DNA from: Nocardioides nitrophenolicus
Lineage (GTDB): Bacteria; Actinomycetota; Actinomycetes; Propionibacteriales; Nocardioidaceae
Direction: 5' to 3'
Assembly (NCBI RefSeq): GCF_016907515.1
Contig: NZ_JAFBBY010000001.1
Location: 4,154,001-4,218,000, forward strand
Length of the DNA: 64,000 bases
The notes beneath the pieces are model-generated. The model saw nothing but the letters and a program-made list of their open reading frames with translations. It did no database searches and had not been told where the DNA came from. This document shows, one piece after another, positions 49,484-56,858 of this stretch. The position numbers and the translations under genes are program-made. Numbering within the stretch: the stretch's first letter is position 1; every line of letters begins with the position of its first letter.

Positions 49484-50848
49484 ATGTCGATGTTCAAGTG
49501 GGAGGTAGTCGACCCAGCGCCGGGCGAACCGGTCGCGCCGCACCAGCGACTCCCGTGGGGTCGGACCGTGGGGCTGGGTGCCCAGCACGTCGTCGCCATG
49601 TTCGGCGCGACCTTCGTGTTCCCGATCGTGATGGGTCTCGACCCGAACCTCGCCATCATGTTCTCGGGCCTGTGCACGATCGGCTTCCTGCTGATCTGCA
49701 ACAACAAGGTGCCGAGCTACCTCGGCACCAGCGCGTCCTTCGTCGCCGGCGTGGCCGCGATCCGGGCCCAGGGCGGCGACTCGGCCGACGTGACGGGCGC
49801 GATCCTGGTCGCCGGCCTGGTGCTCGCCGCGATCGGCGTGGGCGTGCACTTCGCGGGCGCCGGCCTGATCCACAAGATCCTGCCGCCCGCCGTCACCGGC
49901 GCGGTGGTCATGCTGATCGGCTTCAACCTGGCGCCGGTCGTCGCGGGCGTCTACTGGCCCCAGGACCAGTGGATCGCGCTCGCCACCGCGGCGTTCATGG
50001 TCTGTGCGGCGGTGCTGCTGCCGGGCTTCTGGTCCCGGATCGCGGTCTTCCTGGCCCTCATCTTCGGCTACCTCGTCTCCTTCTTCGCCGACAAGCTGTT
50101 CGGCGCGATCACCTCGGTGACGCCGGTCTCCGGCGGCGAGGCGGTCGCCCACGACCGCGTCTCCTGGGCCGGTGTGAAGACCGCCGACTGGATCGGCTTC
50201 CCGAGCGGCAAGCTCGCCGACGGCGTCTCGGTCGTCCACGGCCCCAGCTTCTCGATGACCTTCATCCTGCTGGTCCTCCCGGGCGTGATCGCCCTGATCG
50301 CCGAGAACACCGGTCACGTCAAGGCCGTCGCCGAGATGACCGGCGAGAACCTCGACCCGTACATGGGCCGCGCGATCGCCGCCGACGGCGCCGCCACCGC
50401 GTTCGCCAGCGTCTTCGGCGGCTCGCCGACCACGACGTACGCCGAGAACATCGGCGTCATGGGCGCGACCAAGGTCTACTCGACGGCCGCCTACTACGTC
50501 GCCGGCATCGTCGCCATCCTGCTCGGCCTGTGCCCGAAGTTCGGCGCGATCGTCAACGCCACCCCGGGCGGCGTCCTGGGCGGCATCACCGTCGTCCTCT
50601 ACGGCATGATCGGCCTGGTCGGCGCCAAGATCTGGGTCGAGAACAACGTCGACTTCGGCAACCCGGTCAACATGGTCGGCCTGGCCGGCGGCCTGATCGC
50701 CGGCATCGGCGGCGTCACGCTCAAGGTCACCGACGACTTCGAGCTCGGCGGCATCGCCCTCGGCACGATCCTCGTCATCGTCTTCTTCCACGCCGTGAAG
50801 GGACGTTCCACCGACGCCACTTCGGGAGAGGTGACCAAGAGGCTGTGA
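49484..50848 (+). CDS. uraA: NCS2 nucleobase:cation symporter, predicted uracil permease
   Basis: The 454-aa transporter has about fourteen membrane segments. The substrate-site region has ALIAENTGHVKAVAEMTG and then SPTTTYAENIGVMGATKVYS. The TYAENIGV motif with a Glu matches uracil carriers such as UraA (TTTYGENIGVM), whereas xanthine and urate carriers of the family have Gln-Asn at this place. This argues that the operon serves pyrimidines. AGGAGGAG precedes the ATG at 49484. A TAGGTT at 49415-49420 in the 189-bp upstream gap may be its -10. The next gene overlaps by GTGA. Confidence 0.9.
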   Translation: MSMFKWEVVDPAPGEPVAPHQRLPWGRTVGLGAQHVVAMFGATFVFPIVMGLDPNLAIMFSGLCTIGFLLICNNKVPSYLGTSASFVAGVAAIRAQGGDSADVTGAILVAGLVLAAIGVGVHFAGAGLIHKILPPAVTGAVVMLIGFNLAPVVAGVYWPQDQWIALATAAFMVCAAVLLPGFWSRIAVFLALIFGYLVSFFADKLFGAITSVTPVSGGEAVAHDRVSWAGVKTADWIGFPSGKLADGVSVVHGPSFSMTFILLVLPGVIALIAENTGHVKAVAEMTGENLDPYMGRAIAADGAATAFASVFGGSPTTTYAENIGVMGATKVYSTAAYYVAGIVAILLGLCPKFGAIVNATPGGVLGGITVVLYGMIGLVGAKIWVENNVDFGNPVNMVGLAGGLIAGIGGVTLKVTDDFELGGIALGTILVIVFFHAVKGRSTDATSGEVTKRL

Positions 50849-51714
50849 AGCCAGCACCGTTCGACTACGTCCGGCCGGGGTCCCTGGAGGAAGCCCTCCA
50901 GGCCCTGGCCGGGCACCCGGAAGCCAAGGTCCTGGCGGGCGGGCAGAGCCTGGTCCCGCTGCTGTCGATGCGGCTGGCGGCGCCGGCCGTGCTCGTCGAC
51001 ATCAACGAGCTGCCGGACCTCGACCACGTCCGCGTCGACGCCGAGGGCGTGCGGGTGGGCGCACTCGCCCGGCACGCCCGGGTGCTCGCAGACGCCGACG
51101 TGGCGCGGGTCCAGCCGCTGGTGACCAAGGCGCTGGCCAATGTCGCCCACGCGACCATCCGCAACCGCGGCACGACCGTCGGCTCGCTGGTCCACGCGGA
51201 CGCCGCGGCCGAGATGCCGATGGTGCTGCAGCTGCTCGGCGGCTCGCTCGACGTCGTCGGTCCCGGCGGGCGGCGGACCATCCCGGTCGCCGAGCTGTAC
51301 GTCGGCCCGCTCGAGTCGAGCCTGCACCACGACGAGATCGCGGTCGAGGCCTTCTTCCCGGCCCTCGCGGCCGACACGGGCGTGGCCTTCGAGGAGATCG
51401 CCCGCCGCCACGGCGACTACGCGATGTGCGGCGTCGCGGCGGTCGTGACCGTCGCCGGCGACCGGGTGGTGTCGGCGAAGGCCGGCTACCTCTCCGTGTC
51501 CGACATCCCGGCCGTGGTCGACCTGACCGACGCGCTGGGCGGCGAGGTCACCGACGCGTCGCTGGCCCGGGCGGCCGAGGCGGCGCTCGCCGTCCTCGAG
51601 CCGGAGACCGACATCCACGCCACGGCCGACTACCGCGCGCACCTCGCCCGGGTGCTCACCGCGCGGGTCGTGACCGCGGCCTACCAGAACGCTCGTGAGG
51701 AGCAGCAGTCGTGA
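50845..51714 (+). CDS. Molybdenum hydroxylase FAD-binding subunit (XdhB/CoxM-like)
   Basis: The 289-aa subunit passes electrons from the iron-sulfur subunit to an acceptor through FAD. It has the FAD-binding stretches VLAGGQSLVPLLSMRLAAP and ATIRNRGTTVGSLVHADAAAEMP and the C-terminal CO_deh_flav_C domain. The start GTG overlaps the permease stop by 4 nt, and the stop overlaps the next subunit. It is the medium subunit of the three-part hydroxylase that I propose oxidises uracil or thymine. Confidence 0.93.
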   Translation: MKPAPFDYVRPGSLEEALQALAGHPEAKVLAGGQSLVPLLSMRLAAPAVLVDINELPDLDHVRVDAEGVRVGALARHARVLADADVARVQPLVTKALANVAHATIRNRGTTVGSLVHADAAAEMPMVLQLLGGSLDVVGPGGRRTIPVAELYVGPLESSLHHDEIAVEAFFPALAADTGVAFEEIARRHGDYAMCGVAAVVTVAGDRVVSAKAGYLSVSDIPAVVDLTDALGGEVTDASLARAAEAALAVLEPETDIHATADYRAHLARVLTARVVTAAYQNAREEQQS

Positions 51715-52214
51715 CCGAGCAGATCCACGAGATCCGGCTGAACGTCAACGGGGTCGAGCACACGGCGGCGGTGCCCGCCCGCCGGCTCCTCTCCGACGCG
51801 CTGCGCCACGACCTCGGCCTGACCGGCACCCACGTCGGCTGCGAGCACGGCGTCTGCGGTGCGTGCACCGTCCTGGTCGACGGCCAGCCGATGCGCAGCT
51901 GTCTCATGTTCGCGGTATCGGCCGCGGGCCACGAGGTGACCACGGTCGAGGGCCTGGCCAGGCCGGACGGCTCGCTGGGGCCGGTGCAGCAGGCCTTCCG
52001 CGAGTGCCACGGCCTGCAGTGCGGCTTCTGCACGCCGGGCTTCCTGACCACGATCACGGCCGGCATCGCCGAGAACCCCGAGCCCAGCGAGGACGAGGCG
52101 CGCGACATGGTCGCCGGCAACCTGTGTCGCTGCACGGGCTACCAGAACATCGTCAAGGCGGTGTGCCGCGCCGCCGAGCTGGCCCGCGACGAGCGCGAGG
52201 GTGGTGCCGCATGA
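51711..52214 (+). CDS. Molybdenum hydroxylase 2Fe-2S subunit (XdhC/CoxS-like)
   Basis: The 167-aa subunit holds two 2Fe-2S clusters. The plant-ferredoxin-type cluster is bound by CEHGVCGACTVLVDG with a later Cys in MRSCLM, and the second by CGFCTPGF and CRCTGYQNI in the helical C-terminal domain. All eight expected cysteines are present. It is linked to both neighbours by 4-nt overlaps (GTGA and ATGA). Confidence 0.95.
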   Translation: MTEQIHEIRLNVNGVEHTAAVPARRLLSDALRHDLGLTGTHVGCEHGVCGACTVLVDGQPMRSCLMFAVSAAGHEVTTVEGLARPDGSLGPVQQAFRECHGLQCGFCTPGFLTTITAGIAENPEPSEDEARDMVAGNLCRCTGYQNIVKAVCRAAELARDEREGGAA

Positions 52215-54592
52215 CCACCAAGATGATGGGCGCGAAGGTCCAGCGCGTCGAGGACGACCGGCTGGTCCGCGGCACCGGGCGCTACGTCGACGACGTCGCG
52301 CTCGACGCGCTGCACACCGCCGTCCTCCGCAGCCCCCACGCCCACGCCCGGATCCTGTCGATCGACGTCGACGCGGTGCTCGACGTCGAGGGCGTCCACG
52401 CCGTGTGGACCTACGACGACCTCGAGGGCGCGATGGCCGAGCCGCTGCCGCTGCTCATCCCGCACCCCACGCTGACCCACGGCCGCACGCAGTACGCGCT
52501 GGCCAAGGACGAGGTCAACTACGTCGGCGAGGCGATCGCCTTCGTGGTCGCCGACGACCGCTACCTCGCGGAGGACGCGCTCGCCCGGATCGTCGTCGAG
52601 TACGAGCTGCTGCCCGCCGTGGTCGGCGTGGAGGCGGCCCGCTCGGGCGCGAACCTGGTCCACGACGACGTCCCCGGCAACGTGGCCGCGCGCATGGAGC
52701 AGTCCCACGGCGACGCCCCCGCGGCCATCGCGGCCGCGCCCCACACGCTCTCGCTCGACCTCCAGATCGAGCGCAGCGCCTGCATGCCGATGGAGGGTCG
52801 CGGCACCGTCGCCCGCTGGGACCCCGACCAGAACCGGCTCCAGGTGTGGACCTCGACCCAGACCTCCACCGGCGTGCGCGCCGCCGTCGCGGCCAAGCTC
52901 GGCCTCGACCTCGGCCAGGTCGACGTGATCACGCCCGACGTGGGCGGCGGCTTCGGCGTCAAGATCGTGCACCCGTGGCCCGAGGAGCTCCTCGTCCCGC
53001 TCGCCGCGCAGAAGCTCGGGCGCGCGGTGAAGTTCACCGAGGACCGGCGCGAGCACTTCATCTCCGCGGCCCACGAGCGGGCCCAGACGCACCACGTCGA
53101 GGTCGGCTTCGACGACGAGGGCCGGGTGCTCGGGCTCGACGTGCGGTTCTGGCACGACAACGGCGCCTACACGCCGTACGGCCTGATCGTCCCGATCATC
53201 ACCTCGACCCAGCTGCTCGGGCCCTACAAGCCGGGCGCCTACCGGGTGCGCTTCGACTCGCTCTACACCAACACCGTCATCGTCACCCCCTACCGGGGCG
53301 CGGGCCGGCCGCAGGGCTGCTTCGTGATGGAGCGGACCATGGACGCGATCGCGGCCGAGCTCGGCAAGGACCGGGCCGACGTCCGCGCGGCCAACTTCAT
53401 CCAGCCCGACGAGTTCCCCTACGACCAGGGCCTGATCTTCCAGGACGGCCGGGAGCTGATCTACGACTCCGGCGACTACCCGGCCATGCTCGACAAGATC
53501 AAGGAGCTCGTCGACTGGGACGGCTTCGAGGGCTTCCGCGCCGAGAAGGCCGCCGAGGGCAAGCGGGTCGGCCTCGGCCTGGCCTGCTACGTCGAGGGCA
53601 CCGGCGTGGGCCCCTACGAGGGCGCGCACGTCCACATCGAGACGTCGGGCAAGGTCAAGGTCGCGACCGGACTCACCTCGCAGGGCCAGGGCCACCAGAC
53701 GGCGTTCGCGCAGATCGTGGCCGACGAGCTCGGCGTGCGGTTCGAGGACGTCGAGATCACCACCGGCGACACCCGCCGGATGGCCTACGCCGTGGGCACC
53801 TTCGCCTCGCGGGCCGCCGTGATGAGCGGCTCGGCGATCCACCTGGCCGCCAAGCGGGCCAAGGAGAAGGCGCTGCGGATCGCGGCCGACGCGCTCGAGG
53901 CCGACGTCGACGACCTCGAGATCGTCGACGGCGTCGTCAGCGTCAAGGGCACCGACTCGTCCATCCCGCTGGGCACGGTCGCCGTCTTGTCCAACCCGCT
54001 GCGCTACGCCTTCGACGAGGCGTCCAAGGCCGCCACCCAGTTCAACGTCGGCGACCCGACGAAGCCGCCGGTGGCCGAGGACGACGAGCCGGGCCTGGAG
54101 GGCAAGGACTTCTACTCGCCGCCGCGCTCGACCTTCGCCTCCGGCATGCACGCCGTGATCGTCGAGACCGACGTCGAGACCGCCGAGATCCGGATCCTCA
54201 AGTACGCCGTCGTCCACGACTGCGGCCACCTGATCAATCCGATGATCGTCGAGGGCCAGATCCACGGCGGTGTCGCGCAGGGTGTCGGCGGCGCGCTCTA
54301 CGAGCGGATGGCCTACGACGAGTCCGGCCAGCTGCTCAACGCCTCCTTCATGGACTTCCTGATGCCCTATGTCACCGAGGTGCCCGAGAGCATCGAGATT
54401 GACCACCTGGAGACCCCGTCTCCGCTCAACCCGCTCGGCATCAAGGGCGCGGGCGAGGCCGGCGTGATCCCCGGGTCCGCCGCCTTCGCCGCCGCCATCG
54501 AGGACGCCGAGCGGCTGCCCATCACCGCCATGCCCATCTCGCCGTCGGAGCTGTTCGCGCTCCGCGCGGCCCACGCTCAGGAGTCGAAGTGA
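52211..54592 (+). CDS. Molybdenum hydroxylase catalytic subunit, candidate uracil/thymine dehydrogenase
   Basis: The 793-aa subunit belongs to the xanthine dehydrogenase/aldehyde oxidase family. It has GRYVDDVALDALHTAVLRS at the N-terminus, the molybdopterin-binding GGGFGVK and QGQGHQTAFAQIVADELG, and the catalytic Glu in GIKGAGEAGVIP. The active-site loop reads PYRGAGRPQGCF and lacks the Cys-containing AYRCSFR of form I CO dehydrogenase, so it is not CoxL. Hydroxylation of a ring carbon by such an enzyme is the known chemistry for turning uracil into barbiturate. Uracil as substrate is inferred from the permease and barbiturase in the cluster. Confidence 0.93.
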   Translation: MTTKMMGAKVQRVEDDRLVRGTGRYVDDVALDALHTAVLRSPHAHARILSIDVDAVLDVEGVHAVWTYDDLEGAMAEPLPLLIPHPTLTHGRTQYALAKDEVNYVGEAIAFVVADDRYLAEDALARIVVEYELLPAVVGVEAARSGANLVHDDVPGNVAARMEQSHGDAPAAIAAAPHTLSLDLQIERSACMPMEGRGTVARWDPDQNRLQVWTSTQTSTGVRAAVAAKLGLDLGQVDVITPDVGGGFGVKIVHPWPEELLVPLAAQKLGRAVKFTEDRREHFISAAHERAQTHHVEVGFDDEGRVLGLDVRFWHDNGAYTPYGLIVPIITSTQLLGPYKPGAYRVRFDSLYTNTVIVTPYRGAGRPQGCFVMERTMDAIAAELGKDRADVRAANFIQPDEFPYDQGLIFQDGRELIYDSGDYPAMLDKIKELVDWDGFEGFRAEKAAEGKRVGLGLACYVEGTGVGPYEGAHVHIETSGKVKVATGLTSQGQGHQTAFAQIVADELGVRFEDVEITTGDTRRMAYAVGTFASRAAVMSGSAIHLAAKRAKEKALRIAADALEADVDDLEIVDGVVSVKGTDSSIPLGTVAVLSNPLRYAFDEASKAATQFNVGDPTKPPVAEDDEPGLEGKDFYSPPRSTFASGMHAVIVETDVETAEIRILKYAVVHDCGHLINPMIVEGQIHGGVAQGVGGALYERMAYDESGQLLNASFMDFLMPYVTEVPESIEIDHLETPSPLNPLGIKGAGEAGVIPGSAAFAAAIEDAERLPITAMPISPSELFALRAAHAQESK

Positions 54593-55221
54593 AGATCTCC
54601 GGTCAGAACACCATCGCCGCGCCCGTCGAGAAGGTCTGGGACGCGATCCTCGACCCGCGGGTGCTGGTGGCCACGATCCCGGGCTGCGAGCAGCTCGAGG
54701 CGACCGGTGAGAACGCCTACGCGATGACGGTCAGCGCGGGCGTCGCGGCGATCCGCGGCACCTACAGCGGCTCCTGCGTGCTGGAGGACCTGCGCAAGGG
54801 CGAGGGGCTGACCATGAAGCTCAAGGGCGCGGGTGCGCCGGGCACGATCGACGCGACGGTGCTCGTCACCTTCGCCTCGTCCGGTGACCAGACGGTCCTC
54901 TCCTACGACGCGGACGCCGTCGTGGGCGGCATGATCGGCGGCGTCGGCCAGCGGATGCTGACCAGCGTCTCGCGGCGGATGGCGGCCGAGTTCTTCGGCA
55001 ACGTCGAGAAGGTCATCGCCAACGGACTGCCGGCCGAGGTGGCGGCGGCCGAGCCGACGGTGTCGGCGGAAGGGGCGCCGGTGTTCGCGGCTCCGGCCAA
55101 GGCTGCCGCCTCGTCGGGCCCGGCCGTGGGCGGGGAGTCGTTCCTGCTGGGCGTCGCCGTCGGCGGTGGCCTGGTGCTCGCCGGCGTCATCGTGGGCGGG
55201 CTGCTGGGCCGTCGGCGATGA
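54589..55221 (+). CDS. coxG: CoxG-family SRPBCC protein with C-terminal membrane anchor
   Basis: The 210-aa protein has an SRPBCC lipid-binding fold (KISGQNTIAAPVEKVWDAIL, IPGCEQLE, LEDLRKGEGLTMKLKGAG), an Ala/Pro linker and one C-terminal helix followed by Arg residues (GLLGRRR). In CO dehydrogenase systems CoxG helps bring the enzyme to the membrane. The same role for the hydroxylase encoded just upstream would let it pass electrons to the quinone pool. It is tied to both neighbours by overlapping start and stop codons. Confidence 0.9.
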   Translation: MKISGQNTIAAPVEKVWDAILDPRVLVATIPGCEQLEATGENAYAMTVSAGVAAIRGTYSGSCVLEDLRKGEGLTMKLKGAGAPGTIDATVLVTFASSGDQTVLSYDADAVVGGMIGGVGQRMLTSVSRRMAAEFFGNVEKVIANGLPAEVAAAEPTVSAEGAPVFAAPAKAAASSGPAVGGESFLLGVAVGGGLVLAGVIVGGLLGRRR

Positions 55222-56618
55222 CCTCCGGCAACGCGCTGTCGGTCGACTCGACCGCGCGGGAGCAGGCGGCCGCCGTCCGGGAGCGGGAGATCTCGGCGCG
55301 CGAGCTGCTCGAGCTCCACCTCGACCGGATCGCCGAGCGCAACCCCGAGCTGAACGCGATCGTCTCGCTCGACGAGGAGCGCGCCCGCTCGGGGGCTGCC
55401 GCCGCCGACGAGGCGCTCGCCTCGGGAGCCGAGGTCGGGCCCTTGCACGGCCTGCCGTTCGCGTTCAAGGACACCCACGCGGTCGGCGGCTGGCGCACGA
55501 CGTACGGGTCGCCGGTGATGGCGGACAACGTGCCCGAGCACGACGAGCTGATCGTCGAGCGGGTGCGCGCCGCCGGGGCGGTGACGATCGGCAAGACCAA
55601 CGTCCCGGAGTTCGCGGCCGGCTCCCACACCTTCAACCCGGTCTTCGGCACCACCCTCAACCCGGTCGACCCCACCCGCTCCGCGGGCGGCTCGAGCGGG
55701 GGAGCGGCCTGCGCGCTGGCGGCCGGCATGGTCCCGCTCGCCGACGGCTCCGACATGGGCGGCTCGCTGCGCAACCCGGCGTCCTTCTGTGGCGTCGTCG
55801 GGATGCGGCCCAGCCTGGGCCGGGTGCCGGAGTGGCCGCTCTACAACCAGTGGGAGACCACCTCCGTCGGCGGCCCGATGGCCCGCAACGTCGGCGACCT
55901 GGCGCTGCTGCTCTCGGTCATGGCCGGGCCCGACCCGCGGGCGCCGCAGGCGCTGGGTCAGCCGGGGGCGACGTTCGCGTCGCCGGGCGTCGCGTCGCTG
56001 GCCGGCCTGCGCGTCGCGCTGAGCGTCGACCTCGACGGCGCCTTCGCCGTCGACCACGAGGTCGCCGCGGTGGTCGAGGCGGCGGGTGCCGCGCTCGCCT
56101 CCGCCGGGGCCTCCGTGTCCGGCGCGGCGCCGGACCTGTCCCTCGCCGACGACACCTTCCGCACGCTGCGCGCCTGGCACTTCCAGGCCAAGCTCGGCCG
56201 CCTGCTGGCCGCCCACCCGGACTCGTTCAAGCAGTCGCTGGCCGACAACATCCGGGCGGGGGAGTCCCTCACCGGCGCCGACGTCGCCCGCGCGTACACC
56301 CAGCGCACGGCGCTGTCGGAGACCATGCGGACCTTCTTCGGGTCCTACGACGTGCTCGTGCTCCCGGTCTCGCAGGTGCCGCCGTTCCCGGCGACGCAGG
56401 AGTTCCCGACCGAGATCAACGGCGCTCCGATGGCGACCTACCTGGACTGGATGCGGTCGGCGTACTTCATCACCGTCACCGGCTGCCCCGCGATCTCGGT
56501 GCCCTTCGGCACCACCTCCACCGGGCTCCCGGTCGGCGTGCAGCTGGTGGCCCGGCACGGCGCCGACCTGCGGCTGCTGGAGGTCGCCGCCGCGGTCGAG
56601 GAGCTGGCCGCGCGCTGA
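55218..56618 (+). CDS. Amidase-signature family hydrolase
   Basis: The 466-aa enzyme has the Ser-cisSer-Lys triad: Lys in PFAFKDTHAVGG, the cis-Ser in AGGSSGGAACALAAGMVPL and the nucleophile in SDMGGSLRNPASFCG. The family cleaves amides including malonamate (malonamidase) and acylureas (allophanate and ureidomalonate hydrolysis). In this cluster it could release ammonia from malonamate or split ureidomalonate to malonate and urea; sequence alone does not choose. It is the last of six genes joined by 4-nt overlaps and is followed by a long hairpin. Confidence 0.92.
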   Translation: MTSGNALSVDSTAREQAAAVREREISARELLELHLDRIAERNPELNAIVSLDEERARSGAAAADEALASGAEVGPLHGLPFAFKDTHAVGGWRTTYGSPVMADNVPEHDELIVERVRAAGAVTIGKTNVPEFAAGSHTFNPVFGTTLNPVDPTRSAGGSSGGAACALAAGMVPLADGSDMGGSLRNPASFCGVVGMRPSLGRVPEWPLYNQWETTSVGGPMARNVGDLALLLSVMAGPDPRAPQALGQPGATFASPGVASLAGLRVALSVDLDGAFAVDHEVAAVVEAAGAALASAGASVSGAAPDLSLADDTFRTLRAWHFQAKLGRLLAAHPDSFKQSLADNIRAGESLTGADVARAYTQRTALSETMRTFFGSYDVLVLPVSQVPPFPATQEFPTEINGAPMATYLDWMRSAYFITVTGCPAISVPFGTTSTGLPVGVQLVARHGADLRLLEVAAAVEELAAR

Positions 56619-56643
56619 GCGGTGGCGTCGCGGGCGCTCGGGA

Positions 56644-56750
56644 TGTAACACGTCGTCCGCCCGACTCCACGGTCGTTCTCAGCATCCAGAGGCCCGAAAC
56701 GAGCGCTTTTCTGCTGACAGGGGCCCGGTAGTCGGGTGGACGACGTGTTG
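56644..56750. terminator. Long-range inverted repeat after the amidase gene
   Basis: Bases 56647-56666 pair with 56730-56749 over 20 bp with a single G-T pair, and the stem can extend a few bases outward. The outer arm reads TGTAACACG, the same as in the repeat at 43925. It separates the permease-hydroxylase operon from hyuAB. Confidence 0.6.
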
Positions 56751-56840
56751 CACTTTCCGAGCTGGCCGAGGCAGCAGGCAACATCTGCCCACGATCTCCC
56801 GATCCATCGGCAGATGATGCCGTCGTGCAGCGCGACCTGG

Positions 56841-56856
56841 CTCACTTGAATGTGAG
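56841..56856. promoter_or_regulatory. CTCAC-N6-GTGAG operator-like palindrome at the hyuA promoter
   Basis: CTCACTTGAATGTGAG ends 2 nt before the hyuA ATG. The spacer contains TTGAAT (56846-56851), which ends 7 nt before the ATG and may be the -10 of a leaderless transcript. A bound protein would block the promoter directly. Confidence 0.4.
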
Positions 56857-56858
56857 TC

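Noticed and set aside
44150..54592. Classical purine/allantoin degradation cluster
   Set aside because: The XDH-like enzyme, PucR regulator and all-type genes first suggest purines, but there is no uricase, allantoinase or allantoate amidohydrolase, the permease motif is of the uracil type, and barbiturase is present.
52211..55221. Aerobic CO dehydrogenase (CoxMSL-CoxG)
   Set aside because: The catalytic subunit lacks the AYRCSFR loop of form I CODH, and the neighbours are nucleobase genes; the maturation genes coxD/E/F are absent.
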